Assembly (NCBI RefSeq): GCF_030211955.1
Contig: NZ_JASODI010000016.1
Location: 1-63,517, forward strand
DNA from: Corynebacterium frankenforstense
Lineage (GTDB): Bacteria > Actinomycetota > Actinomycetes > Mycobacteriales > Mycobacteriaceae
DNA length: 63,517 nt
Reading direction: 5' to 3'
How positions within the stretch are numbered: position 1 is the first letter of the stretch; the number at the start of each line of letters is the position of its first letter. This document shows, piece by piece, positions 8,938-18,248 of the stretch. Under the pieces are notes generated by a model. That model was not told the DNA's origin and did not search any database. It saw only the letters and a list, made by a program, of their open reading frames with translations. The translations under genes were made by a program, and so were the position numbers.

Positions 8938-11220
8938 ATGACCCAGGAGAACGGCCGGGGCAGGAGCATCGGTGTGCGGGGCATGTCCGCGCGCCTGGCA
9001 CGCAGCCTGACGGGCAACCGCCCGAAGATCAACCCGGTGCTCGCGCCGCTGCTGAGCATCCACCGGCAGTTCCACCCGAAGGCGGACGGAGCGGTGCTCG
9101 ACCGTGCCTACGCCACCGCGGAGCGCCTCCACGACGGTGTCTACCGCAAGTCGGGCGACCCGTACATCACCCACCCGCTGGCGGTGGCCACCATCGCCGC
9201 GGAGATCGGCATGGACACCACCACGCTGGTCGCCGCCCTGCTGCACGACACGGTCGAGGACACCGACTACACCCTCGAGCAGCTCACCGAGGACTTCGGC
9301 GAGGAGGTCGCGCGCCTCGTCGACGGGGTGACGAAGCTGGACAAGGTCGCCCTGGGCGCGGCCGCGGAGGCCGAGACGATCCGCAAGATGATCGTCGCGA
9401 TGGCCCACGACCCGCGCGTGCTGGTGATCAAGGTCGCCGACCGCCTGCACAACATGCGCACCATGCGCTTTCTTCCCCCGGAGAAGCAGGCGAAGAAGGC
9501 CCGCCAGACCCTCGAGGTCATCGCCCCGCTGGCGCACCGCCTGGGCATGGCCAACGTCAAGTGGGAGCTCGAGGACCTCTCCTTCGCCATCCTCTACCCG
9601 AAGAAGTACGACGAGATCGTCCGTCTCGTCGCCGACCGCGCCCCGCAGCGCGACCGCGCCCTCGAGGAGATCATGGCGCAGCTCAAGGTCGCGCTGAAGG
9701 AGAACAACATCGAGGCCGAGGTGATGGGCCGGCCGAAGCACTACTGGTCCATCTACCAGAAGATGATCGTGCGCGGCCACGAGTTCGACGAGATCTTCGA
9801 CCTCGTCGGCATCCGCGTGCTCGTCGACAACGTCAACAACTGCTACGCGGCCATCGGCGTGGTCCACGCCCTCTACGCGGCGATGCCGGGGCGCTTCAAG
9901 GACTACATCTCGGCGCCGCGCTTCGGCGTCTACCAGTCGCTGCACACCACGGTGATGACGGACTCGGGCCGCCCGCTCGAGGTCCAGGTGCGCACCCACG
10001 AGATGCACTACAACGCGGAGTTCGGCATCGCGGCGCACTGGCGCTACAAGGAGACTAAGGGCTCGCACAAGGGCGACCAGGCCGAGATCGACCAGATGGC
10101 GTGGATGCGCCAGCTGCTCGACTGGCAGAAGGAGGCCGCCGACCCCAACGAGTTCCTCGACGCGCTGCGCTACGACCTGACGGCCAAGCAGATCTTCGTG
10201 TTCACCCCGAAGGGCGACGTGGTCAACCTGCCGGTGGACTCCACCCCGGTCGACTTCGCCTACTCGGTGCACACGGAGGTCGGCCACCGCTGCATCGGCG
10301 CGAAGATCAACGGCAAGCTCGTCGCCCTCGAGACGAAGCTGAAGTCGGGCGACCGGGTGGAGATCTTCACCTCCAAGGACCAGCACGCCGGGCCCTCGGC
10401 GGACTGGAAGGACTTCGTCGTCTCGCCGCGGGCGAAGGCGAAAATCCGCCAGTGGTTCTCCAAGGAACGCCGCGAAGAGCACCTGGAGGCCGGCCGCGAC
10501 GCGCTGGCCGCGGAGGTGCAACGCGGCGGGCTGCCGCTGCACCGCCTGTTCACGTCGCAGTCGATGAAGATGGTGGCCACGGAGCTGCACTACCCGGACG
10601 TCGACGCGCTCTACACGGCGATCGGCTCGGGGTCGGTCTCCGCGCAACACGTCGCGCACCGCCTGATGGCCATCTTCGGCGACGAGGACTCCGCCGAGGA
10701 CGAGCTGATGAGCCGTATGCCGCTGGCGGAGCTGGCGGACAAGGCGGAGCACCGCCCGCAGGCCGTCAGTGGGCCGGGCGTGCTCGTGGAGGGCAGCCCG
10801 GACGTGCTGGCGAAGCTGGCCAAGTGCTGCCAGCCGGTGCCGGGCGACGAGATCTTCGGCTTCGTCACCCGCGGCGGCGGGGTCTCGGTGCACCGCACGG
10901 ACTGCACCAACGCGCCCAAGCTGCGCGAGGAGCCGGAGCGCCTCATCGACGTCTCCTGGGCCGGCTCGGACCAGGGCAACGCATTCACCGCGACGCTGCA
11001 GGTCGAGGCGCTGGACCGCGGCGGGTTGCTCATGGAGATCACCCGCTGTGTCAGCGAGCAGAACCTGTCGGTGCTGGCGATGAACTCGAAGGCCGGCGAC
11101 GACCACATCGCGACGATCCGCTTCACCTTCGCCGTCTCGGACACGAAGCAGCTCGGTGCGCTGATCACCGCGCTGCGCAACACCGAGGGCGTCTTCGACG
11201 TCTACCGTGTGACCGCCTGA
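8938..11220 (+). CDS. rel: Bifunctional (p)ppGpp synthetase/hydrolase
   Basis: Long RelA/SpoT homologue controlling the stringent response. 760 aa, the usual length. Domains in order: HD hydrolase (LLHDTVEDT near residue 101, RLHNMRT), synthetase ([25 protein letters not shown] near 331), TGS ([14 protein letters not shown] near 419), a helical region, and a C-terminal ACT domain ([20 protein letters not shown]). The HD residues are intact, so both activities are expected. A candidate -10 (TAAGGT, 8924-8929) lies only 8 nt before the ATG, which suggests a leaderless or nearly leaderless transcript. Confidence 0.97.
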   Translation: MTQENGRGRSIGVRGMSARLARSLTGNRPKINPVLAPLLSIHRQFHPKADGAVLDRAYATAERLHDGVYRKSGDPYITHPLAVATIAAEIGMDTTTLVAALLHDTVEDTDYTLEQLTEDFGEEVARLVDGVTKLDKVALGAAAEAETIRKMIVAMAHDPRVLVIKVADRLHNMRTMRFLPPEKQAKKARQTLEVIAPLAHRLGMANVKWELEDLSFAILYPKKYDEIVRLVADRAPQRDRALEEIMAQLKVALKENNIEAEVMGRPKHYWSIYQKMIVRGHEFDEIFDLVGIRVLVDNVNNCYAAIGVVHALYAAMPGRFKDYISAPRFGVYQSLHTTVMTDSGRPLEVQVRTHEMHYNAEFGIAAHWRYKETKGSHKGDQAEIDQMAWMRQLLDWQKEAADPNEFLDALRYDLTAKQIFVFTPKGDVVNLPVDSTPVDFAYSVHTEVGHRCIGAKINGKLVALETKLKSGDRVEIFTSKDQHAGPSADWKDFVVSPRAKAKIRQWFSKERREEHLEAGRDALAAEVQRGGLPLHRLFTSQSMKMVATELHYPDVDALYTAIGSGSVSAQHVAHRLMAIFGDEDSAEDELMSRMPLAELADKAEHRPQAVSGPGVLVEGSPDVLAKLAKCCQPVPGDEIFGFVTRGGGVSVHRTDCTNAPKLREEPERLIDVSWAGSDQGNAFTATLQVEALDRGGLLMEITRCVSEQNLSVLAMNSKAGDDHIATIRFTFAVSDTKQLGALITALRNTEGVFDVYRVTA

Positions 11221-11228
11221 GCGCCCGT

Positions 11229-11253
11229 GGGGCGCGTCGATTGACGACGTCCC
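11229..11253. repeat. Dispersed palindromic element, copy after rel
   Basis: GGGGCGCGTCG-ATTGA-CGACGTCCC forms an imperfect hairpin with a perfect CGTCG/CGACG core, 8 nt after the rel stop. It is one copy of the element family discussed in the findings. Confidence 0.5.
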
Positions 11254-11348
11254 GCCTGCCCCGCGTGGGCGCGCATCCGCGCGCGTGGCGCGGGGCTGTG
11301 CCTGTTTTAGGGGCGCCGTGTCCGTCGGGCGGGGCCAGCTACGCGAAA

Positions 11349-11383
11349 ACCCGCCCGCGGCCGGACGACCGGTCGGGGCGGGT
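11349..11383 (-). terminator. Terminator of the small secreted protein gene 11413-11769
   Basis: ACCCGCCC and GGGCGGGT flank an inner CGGCCGG/CCGGTCG pairing. On the minus strand the stem is followed by TTTTCGC. It sits just after the stop of the minus-strand gene and could also stop transcription arriving from rel. Confidence 0.7.
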
Positions 11384-11412
11384 GGTGTTCTCAGTCAGAC
11401 TGAGACAAAACC

Positions 11413-11769
11413 TTAGAACATGTCGGGAGCGACCTTCTTGGCCATGTTGAAGACGGCGGAGGCGACGCCGATCACGGTGGTGACCAGGGTGGCGAAGCCG
11501 GTGATGATGCCCAGCTGCTTCTCGAAGCCGCCGATCTCCCACTGGCACTTCAGGGAGTTCTTCACGTTGACGGGCAGATCCTTCGGATCCTTCTCAGCAG
11601 TGCAGTCGAACTCAGAGGAGTTGGTGCCCAGGTTCGGGTCGGCCGGGGCCTCGGTGGTGGTCGGCGCCGGGGTGGTGTCCTCGGCGTGGGCCGGGGCGGC
11701 GATACCGGTGGTGGCGATGGCGACGGTGGCGCCGAGGGTGACGATGCCCTTACGGGTGAAAAGCTTCAT
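11413..11769 (-). CDS. Small secreted protein with C-terminal hydrophobic helix (type 1 of a pair)
   Basis: 118 aa, not assigned to a known family. A Sec signal peptide (MKLFTRKGIVTLGATVAIAT) ends at a probable AHA cleavage site near residue 28. The mature part opens with a Thr/Pro/Ala-rich linker, has two cysteines (EFDC and LKCQW) that could form a disulfide, and ends in a hydrophobic helix of about 25 residues (GIITGFATLVTTVIGVASAV) with the charged cap NMAKKVAPDMF. The gene at 11997-12356 has the same architecture and length. GGGAGGA lies 10 nt before the ATG. It has its own promoter and terminator. Surface, pore-forming or peptide-like roles are possible but not shown. Confidence 0.8.
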   Translation of the reverse strand: MKLFTRKGIVTLGATVAIATTGIAAPAHAEDTTPAPTTTEAPADPNLGTNSSEFDCTAEKDPKDLPVNVKNSLKCQWEIGGFEKQLGIITGFATLVTTVIGVASAVFNMAKKVAPDMF

Positions 11770-11817
11770 GGGGTTCGTGTCCTCCCGAACATGCTCGTGG
11801 TTGAAAGCTCGTCCAAG

Positions 11818-11846
11818 ACCATAGCGGCGGAAACGCCGCCGGGCAA
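11818..11846 (-). promoter_or_regulatory. Promoter of the type 1 small secreted protein
   Basis: On the minus strand TTGCCC, a 17-nt spacer and TATGGT form a well-spaced promoter. The spacer is itself an inverted repeat (GCGGCG-TTTC-CGCCGC), which could be an operator. The transcript would have a leader of about 40 nt including the GGGAGGA site. Confidence 0.6.
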
Positions 11847-11938
11847 CAGTTCACTGACAAGAAATAAACAGGTAGTGATCAGGTGAATCGGTCCCGGAGA
11901 TCGCCTTCGGGCCCGCCGTGAAGCCGGGGGGCGAAAGA

Positions 11939-11985
11939 ACCCCGGGCCGCGATTCGCTGTTGTGAGCGAGAGCACGGCCCGGGGT
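11939..11985 (-). terminator. Terminator of the small secreted protein gene 11997-12356
   Basis: Perfect 11-bp arms ACCCCGGGCCG (11939-11949) and CGGCCCGGGGT (11975-11985) enclose a second small stem (TCGCT/AGCGA). On the minus strand the hairpin is followed by TCTTTCG. It begins 12 nt after the stop codon at 11997. Confidence 0.7.
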
Positions 11986-11996
11986 CTGGGGGAGGC

Positions 11997-12356
11997 CTAC
12001 TTGCCGATGGCCTTGGTCAGCTCGGTCAGACCGCGGCTGATCAGTGCGAGCACGGCGACGACGCCGAGCATGCCGCCGATGACGGTGGCGAAGGCCTCGA
12101 CCTTGCCCTCGGGGCCCTTGTTCCACATCTCGGTCAGGGCGTTGTCGCTCGTGGAGGAGTTGCCCCCGTTCGCGGTGGACTCCGACTTCGAGGAGCCGCC
12201 GTTCGAGTCGGCGGCGCGCACGCCCGTGCCGGCGGTGGCGACGACACCCTCGGTGCCGGTGGTCTCCGCGTTGGCGGCCGGGGCGACCAGGCCGGTGGCG
12301 GTCACGGTGACGGCGGTGGCGGCGGCGACGAGGCCGGTGCGGGAAACAAGCTTCAT
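11997..12356 (-). CDS. Small secreted protein with C-terminal hydrophobic helix (type 2 of a pair)
   Basis: 119 aa from the ATG at 12356, chosen because AGGAGG lies 6-7 nt upstream; the in-frame ATG at 12407 adds 17 residues with no signal-peptide character. The signal peptide MKLVSRTGLVAAATAVTVTA ends at a probable ANA site. The mature protein is Gly/Ser/Thr/Asn-rich and ends in a hydrophobic helix (AFATVIGGMLGVVAVLALIS) capped by RGLTELTKAIGK. No cysteine in the mature part, unlike its neighbour. The matching MKL signal, length, tryptophan before the helix and Lys-rich end suggest an old duplication. No known family recognised. Confidence 0.78.
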   Translation of the reverse strand: MKLVSRTGLVAAATAVTVTATGLVAPAANAETTGTEGVVATAGTGVRAADSNGGSSKSESTANGGNSSTSDNALTEMWNKGPEGKVEAFATVIGGMLGVVAVLALISRGLTELTKAIGK

Positions 12357-12411
12357 GGTGGTCCTCCTGGGTTCTCGGGTTCCGGGCTCCCCATCGCGCA
12401 CTGTCACGGGG

Positions 12412-12462
12412 ATATTACAAGCGCCCGGTCACGGCGGCATATTGGTGCAGGAAACCGGGCGC
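12412..12462 (-). promoter_or_regulatory. Promoter region with inverted repeat upstream of the type 2 secreted protein
   Basis: A minus-strand -10 TAATAT (plus-strand 12412-12417) lies about 55 nt before the start codon. Directly upstream are perfect 9-nt arms, GCGCCCGGT and ACCGGGCGC (plus-strand 12421-12429 and 12454-12462). The proximal arm covers the place of the -35 element, which is otherwise unrecognisable. This suggests an activator or repressor site. Confidence 0.45.
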
Positions 12463-12525
12463 GGCCGATCCCGCCGATCCGCGCCGGCGCACACCTTCAC
12501 GTGCCCGCGGGACGGGCACGAGAAA

Positions 12526-12556
12526 ACCCGGCCGGTGCGCGCGGCACCGGCCGGGT
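12526..12556 (-). terminator. Terminator of the cyclophilin gene
   Basis: A perfect 13-bp stem, ACCCGGCCGGTGC with GCACCGGCCGGGT, has a 5-nt loop GCGCG and is followed on the minus strand by TTTTCTC. It lies 53 nt after the stop at 12610. This is a strong intrinsic terminator. Confidence 0.85.
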
Positions 12557-12609
12557 CGGGCTTTCGGGCTTGCGCCCCCGGGGGAGACCCCGCGGGGCCT
12601 CCGGGCGGT

Positions 12610-13461
12610 CTACCGGCTGACCGTGGCCTCGGAGATGCGGACCTCCTCGGCGGGCGCGCCGTCGGAGGCGCCGCCCTCGACACCGGCCTCGGCGATCTTG
12701 CCGAGGGTGTCCATGCCCTCGTCGGTGATCTTGGCGAAGTAGGTGTAGTCCGGCGGCAGCTGCGAGTCGTCGTAGTTGAGGAAGAACTGCGAGCCGTTGG
12801 TGTCCGGGCCGGAGTTGGCCATGGCGACGGTCCCGCGCGGGTAGGTCACGGGCTTTGCGGTCTGCGCGCCCATCTCGTCGGTCGGGTACTCGTTGGCGAA
12901 CTGGAAGCCGGGGCCGCCGCGGCCGGTGCCGGTCGGGTCGCCGCACTGCAGGACGTTCAGCGCGCCGGAGGTCATGCGGTGGCAGACCGTGTCGTTGAAG
13001 TAGCCCTGCTCGGACATGTGCACGAAGGCGTTGACGGTGCACGGGGAGACCGAACGGTCCAGGGTCATCGGGATCGGGCCCTGGCCGGTCTGCAGGGTCA
13101 CGGTGACCTCGCCGGTGGCGGGCACGTTCTCGGTCTGCGGCTTGCTCACCTCGCGGGCGGCCTCGCCGGCGTCGTCGTAGCTGCAGGTCACGGTCTCCTG
13201 CAGCGGGGTCTCGCGCTGCAGGGCGAGGGGCTCGACCTGCGCCTCGGAGGTCTGCTCGGTGGACTCGGCGGCGTCGTCGGCGACGACGTCCTCCTCGGAG
13301 TCGCGGGTGGCCAGGAACCAGACCACGCCGACGATGGCGAGGATGGCCACGGTGGACATGGCCACGACGGCCAGTGGCTTGCTCTTCTCCGCGCGGTCGC
13401 GGCTCTTGAGCGCCTTGTCGAGGGCATCGAGCGCCTCCTGGCCGCGTTGCTCGTTACTCAC
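12610..13461 (-). CDS. Membrane-anchored cyclophilin-type peptidyl-prolyl isomerase
   Basis: 283 aa. A short charged cytoplasmic N-terminus precedes one membrane helix (LAVVAMSTVAILAIVGVVWF, about residues 29-50), a Glu/Ala/Thr-rich stalk, and a cyclophilin domain from about residue 115 outside the membrane. Family motifs seen: HRMTSGALNVLQCGDPTGTG, FANEYP, GTVAMANSGPDTNGSQFFL. Corresponds in position and layout to the mycobacterial PpiB-like protein next to rel. Probably helps fold secreted proteins. A minus-strand -10 TACAAT (13548-13553) about 90 nt upstream is a likely promoter. Confidence 0.9.
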   Translation of the reverse strand: MSNEQRGQEALDALDKALKSRDRAEKSKPLAVVAMSTVAILAIVGVVWFLATRDSEEDVVADDAAESTEQTSEAQVEPLALQRETPLQETVTCSYDDAGEAAREVSKPQTENVPATGEVTVTLQTGQGPIPMTLDRSVSPCTVNAFVHMSEQGYFNDTVCHRMTSGALNVLQCGDPTGTGRGGPGFQFANEYPTDEMGAQTAKPVTYPRGTVAMANSGPDTNGSQFFLNYDDSQLPPDYTYFAKITDEGMDTLGKIAEAGVEGGASDGAPAEEVRISEATVSR

Positions 13462-13577
13462 TTCGGCGGGAACCTTTCCGTCTACTTCGTTTCTTCCCCG
13501 CGGCCGGCAAAGCTCAGAGGGCCGGCGGGCCGCGGTAACGCCACGTCATTGTAGCGGCAGTGTCTAGGGTCGAGGCC

Positions 13578-14312
13578 ATGGAGATCCAGGGATTCGCCAC
13601 CGGCCCGTACAAGACGAACTGCTACCTGCTCATCGAGGACGGTCGCTGCGTGGTCGTCGACGCGGGCATGCACGCCTTCGCCCCGGTCATGGACGTGCTG
13701 GGAAAGCTCGACCTGGAGCTTGAGGCCGTCGTGTGCACCCACGGCCACATCGACCACACCCGCGACGCCGCCCAGCTGGCCAACCACTTCGGCGTGCCCG
13801 TCTACATCCACCCCGACGACCGCTTCATGCTCGCCGGCGGCGACGGCGTGCTCCCCGAGACCGCCCGCCTCTTCGACGCGGCGACCATGACCCAGCCGGA
13901 GGAGGTGTGCCCGCTTGACGACGCCGCGGTGGTCACCCTCGTCGGCCACGACTTCCGCGTGGCGCACGCGCCCGGACACTCGCCGGGCAGCGTGCTGCTG
14001 ATCGCCGAGGAGGTGGTGCTCTCCGGCGACGTGCTTTTCCGCGGCTCGATCGGGCGCACCGACCTGCCCTACTCGGACCCGGAGGCGATGAAGAAGACGC
14101 TGGCCGGCCCCGTCGCGGCGCTTGACGACGCCCTGCCGGTGCTGCCCGGCCACGGGCCCACGACGACGGTGCGCGCCGAGCGCGCCACCAACCCCTTCGC
14201 CGGCCCCTTCATGCGTGCCGCCGGCGGAGCCGGCGGCACCGGGGATGAGGCCCGCCACCCCGAAAGTGAGGCCGGCGGCACCGGGGATGAGGCCCGCCGC
14301 CCCCGAAAGTGA
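13578..14312 (+). CDS. Metallo-beta-lactamase fold hydrolase, glyoxalase II-like
   Basis: Zinc hydrolase of the hydroxyacylglutathione hydrolase-like family found next to hisS in actinobacteria. 244 aa from ATG 13578; GTG 13560 is also in frame. Metal ligands: the HGHIDH motif ([11 protein letters not shown]), [12 protein letters not shown], the [10 protein letters not shown] aspartate region and LPGHGPTT. The last ~30 residues are encoded by a 42-bp tandem repeat (GGTGDEAR...), and one extra C in the second unit ends the frame early (see findings). Without that base it would stop at 14335-14337. A -10-like TAGGGT (13565-13570) next to the ATG suggests a leaderless transcript. Confidence 0.88.
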   Translation: MEIQGFATGPYKTNCYLLIEDGRCVVVDAGMHAFAPVMDVLGKLDLELEAVVCTHGHIDHTRDAAQLANHFGVPVYIHPDDRFMLAGGDGVLPETARLFDAATMTQPEEVCPLDDAAVVTLVGHDFRVAHAPGHSPGSVLLIAEEVVLSGDVLFRGSIGRTDLPYSDPEAMKKTLAGPVAALDDALPVLPGHGPTTTVRAERATNPFAGPFMRAAGGAGGTGDEARHPESEAGGTGDEARRPRK

Positions 14313-14326
14313 GGCCGGCGGCACCG
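14229..14326 (+). repeat. 42-bp tandem repeat at the 3' end of the hydrolase gene
   Basis: Unit 1 (14229-14270, 42 nt), unit 2 (14271-14313, 43 nt) and a partial unit 3 (14314-14326) share the core GCCGGCGGCACCGGGGATGA. Unit 2 has CGCCCCCG where unit 1 has CACCCCG. The extra C shifts the frame and creates the TGA stop at 14310-14312. Confidence 0.9.
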
Positions 14327-14482
14327 AAGAGCGCTAGGCCCTCCGCGACCGCGGCCCTGCCCGCACGGCTGTGCCGTCGGGTGGCGGGCGCAGCCCGCCA
14401 CCCCGCCACGGCGACGGTGCGGGAGGGCACCCGGGGGAGGCGGGGCGCGGCGTCGTCAATTGAGCGCGGTACCATCTCATGC

Positions 14483-15760
14483 GTGAGTGACAAGCAGCAG
14501 ACCCACAGTGCCCCTAAGGGCGTGCCCGACTACGTCCCGCCGGCTTCGGCGGAGTTCCTCGCGGTGCGTGACACCTTCATCCGCCAGGCCCATCTGGCCG
14601 GCTACGAGCACATCGAGCTGCCCGTCTTCGAGGACACCGACCTCTTCGCCCGCGGCGTGGGCGAGTCCACCGACGTGGTGACCAAGGAGATGTACACCTT
14701 CGCCGACCGCGGCGGGCGCAGCGTGACCCTGCGGCCCGAGGGTACGGCCGGCGTGATGCGCGCCGTCATCGAGCACAACCTCGACCGCGGCCAGCTGCCG
14801 GTCAAGCTCAACTACGCGGGCCCGTTCTTCCGCTACGAGCGCCCGCAGGCCGGCCGCTACCGCCAGCTGCAGCAGGTCGGCATCGAGGCCATCGGTGTCG
14901 ACGACCCTGCCCTCGACGCCGAGGTCGTCGCGCTGGCCGACCGCTCCTACCGCGCGCTGGGCCTGAGCGGCTTCCGCCTCGAGCTGACCAGCCTGGGCGA
15001 CAAGACCTGCCGGCCGGCCTACCGCGAGAAGCTGCAGAAGTTCCTCTTCGACCTGCCGCTGGACGAGGAGACCCGGCGCCGCGCCGAGATCAATCCGCTG
15101 CGCGTGCTCGACGACAAGCGCGAGGAGGTCCGCGAGATGACCGCCGACGCGCCGCTGATGCTCGACCACCTCTCGGCCGAGTGCCGCGAGCACTTCGAGA
15201 CCGTCACCGGGCTGCTCGACGACTTCGGCGTCGAGTACACCGTCAACCCACGCATGGTCCGCGGGCTGGACTACTACACCAAGACCACCTTCGAGTTCGT
15301 CCACGACGGTCTCGGCGCGCAGTCCGGCATCGGCGGCGGCGGGCGCTACGACGGGCTGATGGGCCAGCTCGGCGGGCAGGACCTCTCCGGCATCGGCTAC
15401 GGCCTCGGCGTGGACCGCACCGTGCTGGCGCTCCAGGCCGAGGGCATCACCGCCGCGGACCTGGGTGTGGGCCGCCGCGTCGACGTCTACGGCGTGCCGC
15501 TGGGTGACCAGGCCCGCGGCCGGATGGCCGGGATGGTCAACCGCCTGCGCGCCGCCGGCGTGTCGGCGGACATGGCCTACGGCGGCCGTGGGCTCAAGGG
15601 CGCGATGAAGGGCGCGGACCGCGCCCGGGCGCGCTTCGCGCTGGTGCTCGGCGAGTCCGAGCTGGCCGACGGCACCGTGACCGTGCGCGACCTCGAGGCC
15701 CGCGAGCAGGAGACCGTCGCCGTCGACGGCGTGGTCGAGTACCTGACCGGGCGGCTGTAG
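14483..15760 (+). CDS. hisS: Histidyl-tRNA synthetase
   Basis: Class II synthetase charging tRNA-His. 425 aa from GTG 14483, the usual length; the upstream open frame to 14309 shows no family sequence. Motif 1 region ([18 protein letters not shown]), motif 2 ([20 protein letters not shown]), the histidine A and B motifs ([13 protein letters not shown] and [17 protein letters not shown]) and motif 3 ([15 protein letters not shown]) are all present, with the C-terminal anticodon-binding domain. There is no Shine-Dalgarno sequence; TACCAT (14470-14475) 7 nt before the GTG suggests a leaderless transcript. Confidence 0.96.
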   Translation: MSDKQQTHSAPKGVPDYVPPASAEFLAVRDTFIRQAHLAGYEHIELPVFEDTDLFARGVGESTDVVTKEMYTFADRGGRSVTLRPEGTAGVMRAVIEHNLDRGQLPVKLNYAGPFFRYERPQAGRYRQLQQVGIEAIGVDDPALDAEVVALADRSYRALGLSGFRLELTSLGDKTCRPAYREKLQKFLFDLPLDEETRRRAEINPLRVLDDKREEVREMTADAPLMLDHLSAECREHFETVTGLLDDFGVEYTVNPRMVRGLDYYTKTTFEFVHDGLGAQSGIGGGGRYDGLMGQLGGQDLSGIGYGLGVDRTVLALQAEGITAADLGVGRRVDVYGVPLGDQARGRMAGMVNRLRAAGVSADMAYGGRGLKGAMKGADRARARFALVLGESELADGTVTVRDLEAREQETVAVDGVVEYLTGRL

Positions 15761-15814
15761 GGTCGCTTGAGGGCGGCTGCAGGGCTGTCGGCGGGGCCTC
15801 AGCCCCCCGCGGCG

Positions 15815-17212
15815 TCAGCACTCGGTGAAACTGACCGGCATCCCGAGGGTGACCGCGAGGCCGCCCATGGCGGTCTCCTTGTACTTGGAGCTCATGTCGC
15901 GTCCCGTGGCGGCCATGGTCGTCACGACGTCGTCGAGCGAGACGCGGTTGGTGCCGTCGCCGAGGCGGGCCAGGCGCGCGGCGTTGATAGCCTTGACCGC
16001 GCCGATGGCGTTGCGCTCGATGCACGGGATCTGCACCAGCCCGCCGACGGGGTCGCAGGTCAGCCCCAGGTTGTGCTCGAGGCCGATCTCGGCGGCGTTC
16101 TCGATCTGCGCCGGGGTGCCGCCGAGCACCGCGCACAGCCCGGCGGCCGCCATCGCGGAGGCCGAGCCGACCTCGCCCTGGCAGCCGACCTCCGCCCCCG
16201 AGATCGAGGCGTTCTCCTTGATGATCGAGCCGGCCGCCCCGGCGGCGAGCAGGAAGTCGCGGGCGGTCTCCTCGTCGAAGTCGAGCAGGAAGTCGCGCGC
16301 GTAGTGCATCACGGCGGGGATGATGCCGGCCGCGCCGTTGGTCGGGGCGGTGACCACGCGCCCGCCGGCGGCGTTCTCCTCGTTGACGGCCATGGCGTAG
16401 AGGTTGACCCACTCCATCGCGCCGAAGCCGGCGGCGTTGCGGGTGGCCTGGTCGCGCAGCTGCTCGAGCAGGATCGGCGCGCGGCGCTTGACTCCCAGGC
16501 CGCCCGGCAGGGTGCCCGGGGTGGTCATGCCGGCGAGCACGCACTCGCGCATGGTCTTCCACACCGCGTCGAGGTGCGCGGCGACCACCGGCCAGCCGCC
16601 GTCCTCGGCGTGCAGGGCGTCCTCGTTCTCGCGGACGATCCGGGGGATCGACTTGCCGGTCTCCGCGCAGCGGGCCAGCAGCTCCTCGCCGGAGGCGAAG
16701 GGGTGCGGCACCGGGTGCGGGTCCTGGGCGGCCGTAAGTTGGTTGGCCTCCTCGTGCTCGGCGCGCAGCTGGGCGCCGGTGAGGATGAACCCGCCGCCGA
16801 CGGAGTAGTAGTCCACCGGCTCGGTCAGCTGCTCGTCGTGATCGTCGACGACGGTGAACAGCATGCCGTTGGGGTGGGCGGGCAGCTGCTTGGGGTTGAG
16901 GTCGATGACGTAGTCGACGCTGCCGCGCGGGCCCTTGGCGGTCCCGAAGACGGGCACGTTGGCACCGGGCACCGGATCGGCGTCGGCGGGCACGGTCTCG
17001 GGCTCGTGGCCGGCCAGGCCCAGGACGACGGCGCGGTCGGTGCCGTGGCCGCGTCCGGTGGCCGCGAGCGAGCCGCGTAGCTCGACGCGCACGCGCTTCG
17101 GAGCCTCGTCGAGGGAGTCGAGGAAGTCCTTCGCGGCGCGCATGGGGCCGACGGTGTGCGAGGACGACGGCCCGATGCCCAGGCTGAACATGTCGACGAT
17201 GCTGATGGTCAC
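15815..17212 (-). CDS. sdaA: L-serine dehydratase, single-chain iron-sulfur type
   Basis: Deaminates L-serine to pyruvate and ammonia with a [4Fe-4S] cluster. 465 aa from GTG 17212, with GAGAGGA about 12 nt upstream; a longer frame to 17263 adds unrelated residues. The beta domain starts [22 protein letters not shown]. The alpha domain carries the cluster cysteines, seen in [14 protein letters not shown] and [17 protein letters not shown]. The C-terminus ends MPVSFTEC, as in related enzymes. Converges on hisS with only 54 nt between the stops, as in C. glutamicum. Confidence 0.95.
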   Translation of the reverse strand: MTISIVDMFSLGIGPSSSHTVGPMRAAKDFLDSLDEAPKRVRVELRGSLAATGRGHGTDRAVVLGLAGHEPETVPADADPVPGANVPVFGTAKGPRGSVDYVIDLNPKQLPAHPNGMLFTVVDDHDEQLTEPVDYYSVGGGFILTGAQLRAEHEEANQLTAAQDPHPVPHPFASGEELLARCAETGKSIPRIVRENEDALHAEDGGWPVVAAHLDAVWKTMRECVLAGMTTPGTLPGGLGVKRRAPILLEQLRDQATRNAAGFGAMEWVNLYAMAVNEENAAGGRVVTAPTNGAAGIIPAVMHYARDFLLDFDEETARDFLLAAGAAGSIIKENASISGAEVGCQGEVGSASAMAAAGLCAVLGGTPAQIENAAEIGLEHNLGLTCDPVGGLVQIPCIERNAIGAVKAINAARLARLGDGTNRVSLDDVVTTMAATGRDMSSKYKETAMGGLAVTLGMPVSFTEC

Positions 17213-17368
17213 GGCGTCGGGTTCCTCTCGGTCGCGGTCGGTGCGGCACCCCAGCCTACGCACGTTGTGCGCCCGCCCGCGCTATTGCCGACGTCGCGCA
17301 GCGCGCCGTGCGCGGTCACCGTACCGTCGGTGCGCCGCGGCCGCCCGCGGCGGCCGCGTGTGGTGGCG

Positions 17369-18082
17369 TTACCGGCCGTCGTGGCTGGCGAGCAGGTCTG
17401 CGAAGGGGGTGAACTCCTCCTCGGGGTCGGTGCCGGTGCGCCGGGCCTTCGCCGCGGCGCGGGTGGCGGCGCGCTCGCGGGTCTCCTCGGGCTCGACCTG
17501 GCCGCGGGCGGTGGCTCCGCCGAGCCCGCCGACGGAGTCGTGCTGGGTGACCATCTTCTCGGCCAGCTCGCCGGCGGCCTGGGTGATGCGCTGGGTCAGG
17601 GCGCGGCCGGCCTCGGTGCCGAAGTCCCCGGTGGCGGCGAAGACGCCGGTGGGCATCACGGTGGCGCGCAGGTAGGCGAACATGGGGCGCACCGCGTACT
17701 CGAGGACGAGCGAGTGGCGCGGGGATCCGGCGGTGGCCGCGACGACGACGGGCATGCCGACGATGGCCTTCGGGTCCAGGACGTCGAAGAACATCTTGAA
17801 CAGGCCGGTGTAGCTCGCCTTGAAGACGGGGGTGACGGCGATCAGGCCGTCGGACTCGCTGATCAGGCGCTTGGCCTCGGTCAGGGCGGGGGAGGCGATG
17901 CCGGCGGAGACCATCGCCTGGGCGAGGTCGACGGCGAGGTCCTTCAGCTCGATGACGTGGACCTCGACGGCCTCGCCGCGCGCGGAGACCGCGGCGGTCA
18001 CGGAGTCGGCGATCTGGTCGGCGACCTGCCGGGTAGTCGACGGGGTGGACAGTCCCGCGGTGACCACTGTCAGGTGGCGCAC
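17369..18082 (-). CDS. LLM-partnered NAD(P)H:FMN reductase, CE1759 family
   Basis: Flavodoxin-like reductase of 237 aa expected to supply reduced FMN to the neighbouring monooxygenase. N-terminal beta strand and phosphate loop LTVVTAGLSTPSTTRQVAD; the flavin-binding region includes VTPVFKASYTGLFKMFFDVL and VVVAATAGSPRHSLVL. A charged Ala/Arg/Glu-rich C-terminal tail after about residue 195 is probably flexible. It lies downstream of the monooxygenase in the same direction, separated by 166 nt that contain a repeat array. The substrate of the pair is unknown. Confidence 0.88.
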   Translation of the reverse strand: MRHLTVVTAGLSTPSTTRQVADQIADSVTAAVSARGEAVEVHVIELKDLAVDLAQAMVSAGIASPALTEAKRLISESDGLIAVTPVFKASYTGLFKMFFDVLDPKAIVGMPVVVAATAGSPRHSLVLEYAVRPMFAYLRATVMPTGVFAATGDFGTEAGRALTQRITQAAGELAEKMVTQHDSVGGLGGATARGQVEPEETRERAATRAAAKARRTGTDPEEEFTPFADLLASHDGR

Positions 18083-18098
18083 TGGGATACTCCTCTCG

Positions 18099-18217
18099 GT
18101 GAAGGTGTTTCGGGTGTGCCGGTTGAACCGGGTGAAGCTCGTTCGGGTGTGCCGGTTGAACCGGGTGAAGGTGTTTCGGGTGTGCCGGTTGAACCGGGTG
18201 AAGCTCGTTGGGTTGGG
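18099..18217. repeat. 33-bp tandem repeat array, each unit with a perfect palindrome
   Basis: Three complete units (18099-18131, 18132-18164, 18165-18197) and a partial fourth (18198-18217). Every complete unit ends in the 13-nt palindrome CCGGTTGAACCGG, preceded by TTCGGGTGTG. Units alternate between GTGAAGGTGTT and GTGAAGCTCGT at their start. The array fills most of the gap between the monooxygenase and FMN reductase genes. Confidence 0.95.
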
Positions 18218-18248
18218 CGGCCTGGACGTGTGAGGCTTGCCTGTGACG

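Noticed and set aside
18099..18217. Possible CRISPR array
   Set aside because: The 33-bp units are directly adjacent with no spacers, and no cas genes are in the window.
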